Both the position numbers and the translations under genes were made by a program. This document shows, piece after piece, positions 33,650 through 46,558 of a DNA stretch of 64,000 bases. Location of the stretch: assembly GCA_023213395.1 (NCBI GenBank), contig CM041465.1:99145741-99209740 (forward strand), written 5' to 3'. The first letter of the stretch is position 1; every line of letters starts with the position of its first letter. Source of the stretch: Cycas panzhihuaensis. Taxonomy: Eukaryota; Cycadophyta. Below the pieces are notes generated by a model that did no database searches, had not been told where the DNA came from, and was given only the letters and a program-made list of their open reading frames with translations.

Positions 33650-35968
33650 GCAATAAGGAGGGAAAGAAAATGGAGTCAATGCATGCTAATGCAACGAATG
33701 ACTTTCCTTCCTAATGAATGCAAAGTAGATGATCTACAAGCAAAATAGAATGCAACTTTCTTTCTTCTCTTTTCCTTTGAGGAAAAAGGGGGGAAAGGGA
33801 TAAAGAAAGAAAGAGAAGTTGGAGGAAATGCACCTAGAACTGAGTTGGTTGGTAAAATGCACTTTCCTTCCTTCTTTGCGATCTCTTCACTGGTCACCTC
33901 GCGCTCCTTGTCATGGTTGGTATTATAGATGGAACATTGATGGGGCTTCCTTACCTTCCCCAAGATGCTTATGCAAAAGGAAATAAAGAAGAGTTGCAAG
34001 GAAAAGTTCTTAAAGAAATAAAATAGAAACAAGGTGCACATACCTTTTACTATGATTCCCACTTGCTTAAGAAAGCAAAACCTGCTTAATAGATCGATTT
34101 CCTTTCTACAAGAAACTACATATATATATGGAGGAAAATAGATATTTGTGTGTATATGTATTTGGAAAAAGGAAATCTAATCTTGCTTATGCTTTTAAAG
34201 AAAATGAAATATTATGTTATTCAATCTTTTTTAATATGCACCCAAAGCTCCTAAGCAATCTTTTAGAAGGGGAAATGGGGGTAATGGGAGTGAGAAAGAA
34301 AGCCTCGGAATGGCTATCCCTCCAAACAGGGCACCTCCACATGCTCAAGCACTCTAAGCAACCAAATTAAGAGAAAGTTTGTAGCTTTAGGCAAATAAAG
34401 AAGGTGATAAAGCTTGCAATGACAAAAGTTGTAAAAACTACAAATGTTGCAAAAGTTGTAATGTTGCAACCTTTGCAAGACTTGCAAAATAGGGTAAGAA
34501 TCTCACAAACACAAGATTCACTAAGAAATATGATATTAGATTATGTATGAGGGTTGGTTGTAGGCATTGCAAGTGGCTACCAATGCTACAACTAGTAAAA
34601 GCCTTCACCCTAAGGGTTTCTTGGCGTGCAAGGTGGATATGAGATGGGAGAAATGAGAAAGGTAGGAGGCTGCCCTGTTGGATGTGGTTAAGAGGGTCAG
34701 AACCTTAGACTTAGGCTTCTCTTCTTCCTTTTTGCAGGTTCCCACAATCCACCTACTTGTGACCCAAGAGGAATCCCAAGAGGTGTGGAAGGATGAGTAA
34801 GGGGAGGAAGGGTTTTGCTTCCTTCAAAGAATCTAAGAAACAAATGTATGGAGGAGATTTTTGGGTAAATAAAGGAAAATACTCACAAAATACCCTTGCC
34901 AAAGGAAAGAACAATAAGGTACAGATCTGAAATTATTGTTAAAACTGATTTGGAGCAAATATTACCTTATGAACTGATAAGAGGAGAAGGATCTCTCTTG
35001 CTAGGTGGAGAAGGGATGCACTTAGTAGCCAAAGAAAGATGGGAAAACCTGCAATAGCTTGATGTGATGGATAGAGTGAACACTTGAGGGAAGGAACCCT
35101 CTAGAAATGAGTTGTTGCAAACCTACAAGAGTTTTTCCCTAAGGGAAGAAGAAGATAAGAGAAGAGGGCAGGCGATAGCAGTTAGAGGCATTTTTTTCTT
35201 TCTCAAATAAGTCAAGAGAGACAAAATGAGTTTGAAATTAGGTTTCGATACCCAATTTTGGTCTATTGAGCGATTAATATTCACTCTAGGCAAGAAACAA
35301 CCTCCTACCACGTGTCAGTTTCATAATAAATATAAAATTGGCCATTGCCAAGCCGTGGATTCAAATGAATAGTCGCCCCACGACAAACTTTGCGGTACTG
35401 CGAAGTTTACCATGGTACCGCGAGCAGTGCCATGGTGCAACCAAAACATAGGAGAAAATAAAAGGGGGCCTAAGAGGCCCCCAAAAGAGAGGTCTTAGGC
35501 CCTAACAAAGAAAAATGCTAGATTAGTAAGGCATGCAGGAGACCTTTAGGTCTCGATGGGACCTCATCAAGCAAGGAAAAAGTAGTAATTAAGTCTCAAT
35601 GCGGGACATGTGGCAAGTGCAAGGGCGATTAGGCCTAAAACAAGGTGATAGGGATCATGCAATGCTAAAAGATAATCAAAAGTGAGTTGCGAGAGCCCAT
35701 GAGTACTCAGGAGTGTTGTGGAGGTGTGATGGAGGGTTGTATGATGCCATGGGATGTCTATCCCGGGTCATCATAGGATGAAATGAAAGTTACAAGTATA
35801 AAAGAGTAGGCAAGTCAAGTATATTAATAATGCAGACAATAATACTATGCAGAATGTGTCTACTGAATACCTCATTACATCTTGAAGTAAATAAAGGGCA
35901 AGGTTAGAGATGTACCTGTGCTTACCTAGGAGGTGTCATCCATATCCATTCCTGGTAGCCAAGAAACA

Positions 35969-37079
35969 TTATCAAATGGCAATTATATTCCACTTAATCA
36001 AAAGAAGGACTCAGTGTATATAAAAGAATACAAGCATAGACATTGGGCATAAATATGCCAAGTGAATAGTTAAGAGGCGTGTGGACAACACTAATATGCT
36101 AAACTTTAAGTTGCTTAAGTCCATTGAGTTTAAACTTTTAACATGGCAACACAATATGGTTTAAGTACATGATTATAGTGACATGAAAGAGGCAAAAATA
36201 GATATAATATGTCTTTAGAAATCACACTAAACGATGGGGACCAAGCAGGAGAGCATTAAACATAAGTATTAGGAATGGTATTTCCATAAAAACTAACTAC
36301 GAAGCATTCAATTTTAATCTCTTTTAATAAATGAGGAGGTCTAAATGTGCACCTAGGATTTCTTCATTTAGTGATGATCTCTTCTCTCGTAGTTGTCATC
36401 AAGTAAGCATCCTTCATTTTCGCATTCTCCATATACTACCCAATAACTAAAACTCTCATATGTGCAAAGGGATAAAGAATAAGCACAAATGAATAAAAGG
36501 AGAAAACAAGAGATGAGAAAATGGCCACCACCCAATGTCTAAATTTTCATTAATGATGAAATGAATATATATACATTTGATTATTTATTAGGGTCATTTG
36601 ATTTGTTAGAAAACAAGCCAACGAATCATGCAACCACTTCTTTAATTACACTTAATATGCATGACCCTACCAAAAAGGCGGTGTACAAAGCTATGAAAGC
36701 TAACATAAAACTCCAAAAAGAATCACTACATCAATAACTAGCCTATTTATACAAAAGAGTGGATGTCATCAATTACTATAGGTTAACCTCATTTAACAAC
36801 TCCGATTGAAGCCAACATCTTTTAGATTGTTTGCAATGCAAATTTGAAAGTCCATTCAATTCCCGTACATGTTAGCGTCCTTGAAAATATTGCTAAGTGG
36901 ATTCTTGCTCCAAGACACCTTGGACACACCAAATGGATAGTTTCAATGTGATAAGAACAAAGAAATAACAATGATAATAAAGTAAACGTCTTTGAGAACC
37001 TCTCTCTTTTTGGTTGAGATTGAGAAGCTAAACCCACCGTTTCTCTTGAAAGAGGGAGACTGTTTCTTAGTCAACGAGA
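35969..37079. other. AT-rich stretch upstream of element B
   Basis: I recognise no gene or element. It is the sequence into which B inserted. The short minus-strand frames near 36822-37125 have no recognisable features. Confidence 0.35.
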
Positions 37080-37680
37080 TAACGAGGGTCCAAAGCTTTG
37101 TATCTCCATCCTCACCAAATTGCACTCTCTTGCACCACGTGTACGCTCCGATCCCGTAAGAGGACGGGACAAGTAACTCTAGTCACTCCCACCGTGACAC
37201 TCTGTAGAATTTCTACTACGTTTTCGATAAACCCTTGGACGCGATACGCCACCCGCCAACAGCCCATAAATCCAGCGGTTCATTGACCTTACGCAACCTA
37301 TCAATGGTGACCGTGCGCGTGCCCACAAGCAGAAGGTTTAAGCTTTTGCCCATTTTCTGTGTGGCATAAACGAGGATCTGGGTGTGTCTGTGATGGAGGT
37401 AAATGTATGGATTTCCATCTTGCAGGTCTGCTTTCTGTCGCAAAACAATGGCGTGTGGCGTAGGAGCACTGGTTTGTGTGCACTGCGGGACAACGGTCAA
37501 TCCCCGTCGACGCAAGGTGGTGGGTCCCACGATTTCGTGGCGTTTCTGGCCGCTGCCTTTGTTGAGCGGCCAACGGGAGCATTTGGGTATTGGTTTCGCC
37601 ACATGAAAGGGCGGAGTATCGTGGCTCATCCGCCCGCTGTTGTTTAACCCTCGGTGTCTAATGCCGTTCCCATCCGATCA
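37080..37680. other. CpG-rich, GC-rich island of unknown nature
   Basis: This is markedly richer in CG dinucleotides (CCGATCCCG, GGACGCGATACGCC, CCCCGTCGACGC) than anything around it. It includes a CACGTG core (about 37136). A 137-codon minus-strand frame (37216-37629) and an 87-codon plus-strand frame (37384-37647) cross it, and neither resembles a protein I know. Unmethylated CpG in a transposon-rich plant region usually marks a gene 5' end or a recent insertion. Which of these it is cannot be told from the sequence. Confidence 0.4.
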
Positions 37681-38570
37681 TCGCCCACTGCCGATTAAAT
37701 ATTGCGTTGCTCTGTTCGTGCCGGCATTAAGTTTAATACAATAATTGTAATTTGTTTGCATCGTTGACGCTTAATTAATTTGGCGACCGAGGAAATCCGA
37801 GTTCAAAATGATTGTATTCTTGATGCATTCGATAGCGATCGATTATGGACTTGATTTGTATATAGCCATCTCGTTTAGGAAATTGTGTGATTATAAAATC
37901 GGCTACACTAATTTTCGTAGATTAGCTGTTTCTTAAAATTGCAAACGAAATAGGCAAAATTCTTCTGTCTGTAGACCGTTCATAAATTTCGATAAATCTG
38001 TAGCGGATGGTTTACAATCTCCCACGTAGTCTGAAATCTTTAGTTTAGGGATTTTCTTTATTCGATAGCTAGTATCTGCCATGAAAACTAAAATCTCTGC
38101 ATCGTTACCGAGAAAAATGGACAAACTCATGAATTTCAGCGCTGAAATCTAACAAGACTAAGTAGAATGATTTATGGCCAAGAAACTGGGCCATGCTAGT
38201 TGATGATATTTTATTGCATATTTTAATTCTATGTGTATTTTCTCTAATTTATTTATCTTAGAATATACAATCGTTTGATTCGGGAAATGATGTAAAAAGA
38301 AATTTTCGATACTTGAAAGGCACGATTGGTTATGGATTATCTTATAAGTTCTCCATAGATTTTAGATTGGTTTGCTACATAGCTTTGATTGGGTAGTAGG
38401 TTGTGTTTATGATAGAAAATCCATATTGCGTTATATTTTCAATTTGGAATCAATTTCAATTACTTAGAGTGCTAAGAAGCAAAATATAGTATCCTTGTTT
38501 ATTGGAGCTTGTGAGTCAGTCTAGCTATGACAATTACTACAAGACTTATAAGGAACTAAAGTACAATTGA
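37681..38570. other. AT-rich stretch without recognised features
   Basis: No ORF or element could be supported on either strand. Confidence 0.3.
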
Positions 38571-38641
38571 AATGACTCATAATCTAATGTTTTATAGAAG
38601 AACAAGATTATGAGTCATTCTAGTGTTTTATAGAAGAACAA
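38571..38641. repeat. Hairpin with a duplicated loop
   Basis: A perfect 15-bp inverted repeat (AATGACTCATAATCT at 38571-38585 and AGATTATGAGTCATT at 38605-38619) encloses a 19-bp loop. The loop sequence GTTTTATAGAAGAACAA is repeated directly after the second arm (about 38624-38641). Confidence 0.85.
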
Positions 38642-38835
38642 AGCATATCAAAACTTAGCATCATTTTATCACGGAATTAGTACAAACCAACAAGGCTAAG
38701 TTAGTCTAATACAACACAAAGGAACAAGTGGCAAACATCTTCGCTGAGGCTCTTAAAAAGATCAAGTTTCACAAATTCAAAAACAAGTTTGGAGTCTTCC
38801 CAAATGAACATTATAGGGAAGAAATATTGAATTAA
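38638..38835 (+). pseudogene. Ty1/copia RNase H C-terminal remnant
   Basis: The frame reads TKHIKT*HHFITELVQTNK (with two in-frame stops over its length), then EQVANIFAEALKKIKFHKF and KNKFGVF, ending at TAA 38833. This is the usual C-terminus of a copia polyprotein (TKHI...HHFIRE, EQVADIFTKAL). No RT or LTR of the same element could be identified around it. Confidence 0.8.
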
Positions 38836-40300
38836 TATTTATTTTAATTCATTAAAGGCTGTGTCATGATTGGAACTGGTACTTTAGCCACCCCCTAGCT
38901 AACTTTGGATTAATTTTTTAAATGATATTTATCAACATTGAAAATGGTAAATGGTGGGATTTGCCCAACATTCCATCTATATATATTTGGCCTCATGGCC
39001 CTTAAGTATTCTTTAACACTGCCGAAATGTATAAAAATTTTGTTATAATTTTACTATAGCTTTGTAATCTTGTTCTCTCTTACTCCCTTTATCTCCATAT
39101 CTATCTTACATGTTGATAAGCTAGGTTTCTAATGTAGAAATATGTTGTGCTTATGTTGGTTCTATTAATATGAGATCTATTATTATAAATAAAAGAAATA
39201 AAATTTAAAGAAGAGGGATAGAGCAAGAAGAAGCGTCTTAATAAAGAGGGGACTAAAAAGATAGCAGGGGAGTGAGGAGCTAGGAAATAATGCAGATGAG
39301 GGGAAAAGGTGAAGGTGTCTATAGCATATTAAGCCTTGATAATTCATCATAATTTCACCTAGTGCACTAAGAAATGTATGAAAAGCTCATTGAAATGGCA
39401 TAGGTAATATTTATGGTGTGAGAATTTGAACGGTAGGGCCTAAAGGGTGCCTATATATCATTATACACTAAAATTTTGATTAAAACTACCATAGTGAAAA
39501 ATAAGCAGGGCGACATACTGATCGAAATAAAATATATGAGTAGTTAGAGGTGATTTTAAATTGTGGACTTTTTTTTATATCGAGTCTACTGGCATAGGTT
39601 TCGTCTAAATCAAAAGAGTGTTTACTAATGTGACCCTTTAAACCAAGTGATGGCACTTTTTTATTCTTTTCGGACTCTAGACTAAAGGTTTGGACATGAA
39701 GAAGCCTTTGAATACTTTGGTATCATTACTATACCATAAGGTAGTATTATGTTGTGTTGCTGATGTTAGAGAATTTATTAAGGTAAATATTTTTTAGTTA
39801 TGCTTTATAAAAATACATCGATCTCAATAACTTTGTTAATGTGATAGTATTCTATGTAATACATTTTCTACTAGACCCTTATACAAATTTACCTAGTTTT
39901 TAAGCCTTTTAATAAATTTCTCTATTGATACTAATGCTTGGCTTAGGGCACTAACTATAGAAAAATATATGTTCTTATAGTTGCAAGAACTGTGTAAAGG
40001 TGTTTAAGAAATGTAGCTTCTTAGCATTAACCACTAACTAATGCACTATAGAGGATAATTGAATGATAAGATTCTTATTCTAGGTATGGGAATGGATCCT
40101 AAAGGAGTCCTCCTATATACCCAAAGGTACACAAAGGCTTACTTTTAGACTTAAATAGTACATTTGTGTAAGTAGTGTGATCTGATTTACTTTACACATA
40201 AGCATATACCCACATATGCTTGGTCAAGAATGATAGTTTCCTATGATATTTATAGACATTTGACACAAGGTTTCTACCTAACCACTAAGAAAAAATGGGT
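38836..40300. other. AT-rich stretch without recognised features
   Basis: Long AT-rich sequence. The first part may be the LTR of the preceding copia remnant, but I cannot show a second copy. Confidence 0.3.
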
Positions 40301-40467
40301 ATGAGGGGTTGATGCATGATTATAATATATTATACAATATTAATTATAGATTTATAACAATTAAAAAAAAATGAGAGAAGATTTTGAAGGAAAAAAGAAG
40401 AAGAAGAGGAAACTCCAATTTTCTCTCTTATTTTTTATAGCTTTATCTTCTTGATCTCTTGAAACAA

Positions 40468-40490
40468 TCATGAACCCAGCGTTGATACCA
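40468..40490 (-). other. Possible degenerate PBS on the minus strand
   Basis: The minus strand reads TGGTATCAACGCTGGGTTC, close to the initiator-Met primer site TGGTATCAGAGC plus GGTTC. There is no matching LTR pair in view, so this is a weak call. Confidence 0.3.
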
Positions 40491-41499
40491 CTTAGGATAA
40501 GCTAATTCTAATAATCACCATAAAGATCTATAAGAGTAGTTTAAAGGGCATGATAAAGAGAATAAATATAACATGATTCTTTGTTATCAAAAGGAAATCG
40601 AATACAAATAATCAAAGGAAATCAAATACAGTACTACAATATACCAAGGACATAAGATCTTCGATATACAATAACCCTATTATATTTTTAGGAGGCCTTA
40701 TAGAGACAAATGTGACCTTTCCTACAATAATACTATTGGTAAGAGTAAATGGCCCACACACATGTTAAGGGCTAGTACTAATTATTATGTCATATGTGAT
40801 TACATATACTAATAATTTTGCCCCTATAATTAGGAGAGTTATGTAATACTTTAAAAAACTAGATCTAAGTGAATAGAGATAATCATGTCTTATAGAGGGG
40901 GAATGATTTAACACATCATAAAGTGACATACCTAAAGAAATACACTTCAAAATCCTCAACATAAAAATATGAAGTGGAAGATCACAAACCAAATGTGAGA
41001 GTAAGGTGCTTAAGAACCTTAGAAGTTTGAGAGTTAGAGATAATTAAAGGTAATTAAATATCTTTCAATTGATTAAATGAATTAACTTCTTCCTCTTCAA
41101 AAGTCCATGATAGGGATTAAATTATGAATAGATCAATAAAATCCATATCCAAGGATTTAATGAAATAAATCTTAGGAGGCTTATTTTCAATACTCTTACT
41201 AGATTCTCTGAGTTCAAAATTTTGAATACTAAGAAAATTTTAGGGAATAAATAATGTAATAGGCTAATAGGCGTGGAAGAAGGTATAAATAATGATGACT
41301 CATAGGTGTTTAAGATAGGTAATAAAAATTGAGATCTAATCATTTAAGAGAAACTATGAGAAGATGCATGCCTGAATTGTAGTAAGTTCAACTTGCTTTG
41401 TAGATTCTAAATTTAAGAGGTAACTTGATCTTCAATACCTAAAGGGTTAAAATATGTAAAATGATTGGGCTTTGAATTATTATTAAGAAAGGGGATTTT

Positions 41500-42674
41500 G
41501 TACATTCCCATTTGCTTATTAGGATTTGATCATGGGGTTGTTAGGTTAAAGCTAAAACATGATAATTCCTAATGGTATGGTCATTAGGAATACAACAATT
41601 AGAGTACCAAAGTTACTCATAATAGGTATTCTCATTGTGGTTGTTCTTCCCATAATTCTTATATTAAACATACCCCAAAGGTCATTTCTACTGCCTATTT
41701 TGTGGGACAGTAAGTGGAATGTTATTTTCTTGAGAACAAGGGGGTGGATTACATTACCCCCTTAGTTGGTTATTTCATGGTCTATTAGGTCATTATTGTA
41801 CATCCTTAATAAGCATATTTCATAACTTATGTTTTATAATAAGATTTTATACAAGTTATATTAACTAGGTGATAAAAGCTAAGAAGTCTAATCAAGAAGA
41901 AGTAGGAGCAAGTGGGGTTGCTTAAATAACCTAATGAGTAGGTTGATAAGCAAGAGGTAGGGGTGGAGCCCCACCAATAACACTATCTCCATTTAGGTTG
42001 ATAATATGAATAACTTAAAGAGGGTTTAGATTTTCAATGGTCATTAATCTTGATTGAATTAGGGTATGCTCATATTGATAAGAAAGTTGCTCAACTTTAA
42101 TAAAGAACTTAGGATTTATATGCAATAACCTAGTATGGATGACACTAGTCAAACAATTAAGAAAGACTTGCTTAAGGATGATGTCGTCTAAACTAACCAT
42201 ACAATAACTAGTTAGTTCATGAAAGTTTTGGATATGTTAACTAATAATCTAATGTGGGATTTATTTATAAGTTATGAAGAAATGAACACCATCATCTTCA
42301 ACTTTAGGAAGGGCAAAGTGATCAAGGAAGTTCTATGATAGTTCTTTAGTATGATTAATAGAATTAAGTGGGAGTTTAATAAACTAGTAACTATTAACAC
42401 CCCTTAGAATAGTACACATAAATAATTTCATCTATATAGAATTATAATAAATTTATGAAATATTAAGAAATATATAAACATGTTCCTCAAAGTATTAATC
42501 AGGTTTGACACAAATTTTAGGTAAACCAGAAGGTGTGGGTGGCATATATGGTGCAAATACTAACATGACTAGGGGAGATTCTCTGACATAAGCGAGGCAT
42601 TAGAACCATTATTTAGAGAGACTAGTCCTAGATTTAGTTTGTGAAGGGGATCAACTACAAACTTTAGAATCCAT
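41500..42674 (-). pseudogene. Degraded Ty3/gypsy gag (element E)
   Basis: Reading leftward from ATG 42674 (MDSKV), recognisable pieces are FAPYMPPTPSGLPK, FLDHFALPKVEDDGVHFFI, then ILKQVFLNCLTSVIHTRLLHINPKFF and FIKVEQLSYQYEHTLIQ (42015-42200). These form a retrotransposon gag capsid with its LFLNCL and YQYEHTL helices. A zinc-knuckle relic YKNYGKNNHNENTYY lies near 41630, with Cys changed to Tyr. It is a different gypsy group from A/B. Many stops are present and no LTRs are recognised. Downstream sequence to about 40700 may be pol of the same element but is too worn to name. Confidence 0.6.
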
Positions 42675-43793
42675 GATGACTAGAACCAAATGAGAGCAAT
42701 ATCAAACTACAACAAATAGATAAATGATGACAAATTCCATCAAGTATGAAATAGAAATAAAAATAAAACTATAAGGGTGAAGATAAAGATTTATAGAAAT
42801 ATGAGAGATAAAAGCCTCATAAAGGATGCGAGGATGAAGAGGGGACAAACCTCTTAATTATAAAAAAAACTTGCTTACGTTAATAAGAACCCCAAGATAA
42901 CAATGTGGTGTTGCTAAAGACAAGAAATAAAGGGATCAATAATAAGCAACTAAACTTCAATTTAAGCCCTTATATGGTTACTAGAAGAATATTGACATAA
43001 GAAGTGATATCCTTAATTTCCATTTAAACCTCCCCTTATGCCTAGTGTAAGACTAAGATCTCATTTAAGTCAATATTTTATAAGTCAAAAGAAGGATTAA
43101 ATAGGGGCAATCAATTAAATAATAGTGAAGTATGTATCACATAATTAAAAGTATAGGATAATCAAGCTTAAGGTTCAGAGAGCCTAAGGGAAAAATAGAT
43201 GTGTGAAAAATATAAATAAAAATTAACCTAACTAATGGAAGGCTCGACTTACTATAAAAAAAAATACCAACACTAGTCTATCATATCAATATTTTTCTGT
43301 AATAAGGTAAGAAATTCAACCTAAAGTCATTAAGACTACTTATCCACTCCTCTAACTAAGGCCTATTGGGTGATTTTCCCTAGTAATGCAACCTCAACTC
43401 TACTAAAATCATTATCTCCAACCTTGGCAATGCACTCTAAGGTAAATAATTTTGAATAGTATAAGTAATGAAAAAATAAATCCCCTTATGGTCTCTATAA
43501 AAAAGCCTCTTAGTAAGTTATGGCTTTATGACACACTCTTAAACAACTAGTATAGAGGCAATGCACTTACTCTTTGATACACTTATATTTATAAAAATCG
43601 CTTAGTAGCTCAAATTTTTATGGATAGGTCATAATAGATAAAGTGCACTAATGTGGTCACACCTCTACTAGAGAACTAGCCCTAGATGGTTAAGGGTTTA
43701 GTATGCCATAGAGCCCCACTTGCATAAAGTGTCTTAGTCTAATAATATCTTAGTAAGAGTAGTAATATAAGATTTAAATTGACAAACACTTAA
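42675..43793. other. AT-rich stretch upstream of E and left of F
   Basis: No supported feature. It may include the worn 5' LTR of E. Confidence 0.3.
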
Positions 43794-44316
43794 TGTTAGA
43801 ATATGTGGCATTCTTCACATGTATAATTTTTAATGTTCTTCCATATAAAAGCATTGGTTAATATGACAAAGGCATAATTATTAATGATAACCTCCTATTA
43901 GAAGGCAAAAAAACTTTAAAATATGATAAACTCATCATGAGGTAGATTATCCTATAAATATATATACACCTACTTGATAAATTTAGGAGTGGAAAGAATA
44001 TACTTTATTATGTGATTAATAGGGCAAAGCTTGCTTCCAACCTTCTCTTATGGTTTTTTCCTCATTTAGAATTTCCATGTTTATATCTAGTGTTTTATGG
44101 TGATAATTATGCATGTTTATTATATTTGATATAGTTTATATCTTATATTACATAATATTTGTGTACATATCCTCATGATTTGATATCAAAGTTTCATTGA
44201 TATATCAGTATTTAACATGACATAACAATGTGTTGTTATAAATCCTGAACCTATGATTGGCTAATTTATCTTATAGTTAGTATGAGAACATATTTTTCTC
44301 ATACCATATTTTAATA
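43794..44316 (+). repeat. 5' LTR of element F
   Basis: 523 bp, strongly AT-rich. It aligns without large gaps to 46559-47081. Confidence 0.78.
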
Positions 44317-45860
44317 TTTAGTATTAGTACCAATGGTAATAATGGTTTAGATATGGAGAAGCTATTTGAGATAGGTTGTAAGCCAAGTTTATTTAAAGCC
44401 TACATATGCAAGTTTATCACATGAAGTTCTATTACAAATTGGATATATGTTAAGTAAGGGCACTTGGAATATGTTGGTGATAATGAGCCTAGTGGAAGTT
44501 TTGCAGTAGATGTGAGAGCTAGTATTGAGATGGTGTTAGGATGATAAAGCTAGTATGAGCCAATGTAAGGGCCTTATTAAAGAGGTTTTGATGAGCCAAT
44601 GTTATACTTATAAGATATGAACAAATTATGGCATGTTGTGAGCCACATATAACTATTAAAAGCTATATGAAGAAGAGTACTACAAAGAACTGCATGGTAT
44701 GATATTTTTAATTAGTGGATATTTATTTAACATGTTGTACACACAATGTTCTTGAATATGTAGGAGGAGAACCTATTATATGTGAATTGTGGTTTACTAG
44801 CTATTAAAATATGAGTAGTTGGAGAAGCTTACAAAAGGAGATCACCCAAAAATGGAGTGAGGAGATGATATTTCGATTATTGGATAAGAATAGAAAACCT
44901 ATGGAGAAGATAATCCCTTGTCTGTATAATGATGATGGTTTTCTATAGAAAAGTATGTGAAGATAGTCATCTACATATTGCAAAGAAACACACGTAATAA
45001 TTGATCACATACTCTAAAGATAATAATTGTCACATACCATTGGTGATGAGAACACAGCTAGGAATATGATGATGCACCTATCCAGACGTAGAGGGAAAAT
45101 TTAGTGATTTTTTTATTAGTTTTGGACTAATATAACTCATTTTTATCAATGTGATTCATCATTGTTTATACATAATGAGGAATTTTTTACAATAATAAAA
45201 AAATTTACATATAATTACTTTAATTAAATCAAAATGGATAAAGTGGTATGATTCACACAACCCCCCATGATGACAAAAGGAGGTCATACAAGATAAGTAA
45301 TATGACTGAGAGCTCCAACGAAAGAGGCTAAATGAATTTATTGAGGAATGCTCAATTTTGCATGACATACTATCACTCTTTCAACTATATATTTTCACTA
45401 AGATGTCAAATTGATGTGCCATTAGTTGCATTAGAAAGAGCTCTTTGAGATGGTCCAAAAGAATGGTTGTAAGGCATATTTTGAAAATTATATGGTATAG
45501 ATTTTGATCAACAAAGTTTGTCAAAGTGGTTTCAATAGGTCAAAATATATTATTTTTTAGTATTTTGAGAATTGGTCTAGCATGTTTGATGGTTTTAAAG
45601 GCTTATAAATGCATGTAATGATGTAAATAGCTGCTTATTAGAAAACGAAAAAAAAACTTGCATTAGAATTATATACATTAAGGCTCATTAATGATGGTTT
45701 AGTGCTCAATTTTGATGTGGTTTAAGAGGGATATTAGAAACTCCCCTAGATATGTATAAAATTTAATATAGTGATGTGAAGCACTAGTTAAATAGTATTT
45801 TATTTTGTACACCTAGTTTATCTACCAGTCAGATGATGTTAAAGGGTCTAATTATTTAAG

Positions 45861-46041
45861 TAGCAAGTGTATGAAAAATCATCAACATAGAGGCAATACA
45901 TACATAGGTGTAGAATTTCCAATAAAAAGGTAGTACTTAGAGACCATACATATGTTTGTGTAGATCCCCAACAGAGAGGTAGCACATGTGTGAGTGCAAA
46001 ATTACAAATGTAGAGGTAGCATATACTTGAATGAGTAGAAG
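45861..46041 (+). repeat. Degenerate minisatellite inside element F
   Basis: Four to five imperfect units of about 35-50 bp share the pattern GGTAGCA-ATGTGTGA...AATTACCAA-AGAG (units begin near 45861, 45892, 45931, 45979 and 46014). It is too degenerate and too varied in spacing for a CRISPR. Confidence 0.6.
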
Positions 46042-46558
46042 TGTTAGTTATTTATAACTTTGTTGGTGGAGGATATGAAGTTGTTTAAATATATCAGCTT
46101 GTCACATGGTTATGCTTAGAGAACTATTCTTACATATTTATTTTGTAGTACATTGGATAGGACTGAGAGTCTCCTAGCTAGGTTTTTCTCTTCAAGGTGT
46201 AAAAAGCCTAGAAGTAGCTAGAATAGGAGTAGGAGAAAGCTACATGCCTTGATGGACCATATATAAATAAGGCCATTCTCAAGAACTGGCTAGTACATTA
46301 TCTTATATTTAATCTTGAAGCAACTTGTTACATGGTTAAGGAGAAGACTTTATATGGAATGATGTGTTAGAGTCATGGTTATAGGTGGTTAATTCATTTC
46401 ATGACTGGTTGATTTTATGATAAGTTCATGCTCTATTTTGACAAGTCATGCTTATACAAGGTAAGTATGATTGTTCACTTTGCAGGTAATGTAGGTTCCA
46501 ACATAGATATAAAGTAAAAATTTGAAGACTTGTATATTATCAATATTAAAGAGGAGAT

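Larger units (their letters stand above)
23437..35968 (-). mobile_element. Ty3/gypsy element B (5' part, minus strand), same family as A
   Basis: Reading leftward from 35968, it has a 5' LTR (interrupted by copia element C), a PBS at 27637-27620, gag, protease, linker and the first about 50 residues of RT. It stops abruptly at 23437, where the LTR end of J/K begins. The missing 3' half presumably lies beyond the left edge of the window, because J/K seems to have inserted into B. The deduced proteins align throughout with those of A, but stops differ, so the two died independently. Confidence 0.82.
27639..35968 (-). repeat. 5' LTR of element B, interrupted by element C
   Basis: It begins on the minus strand with TGTTTCTTGGCTACCAGG (35968) and ends CGCTTCCA (27639). 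Without C it is about 3.2 kb, longer than the A LTRs. Landmarks are CTTCCTTACCTTCCCC (about 33947), paired GGTACYGCG/AAGTTT motifs (35380-35440) and TATCCATTCCTGGTAGCC (about 35943). The rest is LTR sequence too diverged to align base by base. ORFs within are not conserved. Confidence 0.75.

Noticed and set aside
37216-37629. 137-codon minus-strand ORF as a host gene
   Set aside because: No recognisable motif, overlaps open frames on the other strand, and high GC alone lengthens chance ORFs. Kept only as a CpG-rich island.
40468-40490. TGGTATCAACGC as cDNA adapter contamination
   Set aside because: Only about 13 bases match and the following bases do not. It fits a worn Met-type primer site at least as well.
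44170-44195. TTTGATATCAAAG as the primer binding site of element F
   Set aside because: The same segment is inside both LTR copies, so it cannot be the PBS. The LTR ends 120-130 bp later.
45861-46041. CRISPR-like repeat array
   Set aside because: Units are imperfect, vary in length, lack distinct spacers, and lie in a plant LTR element.
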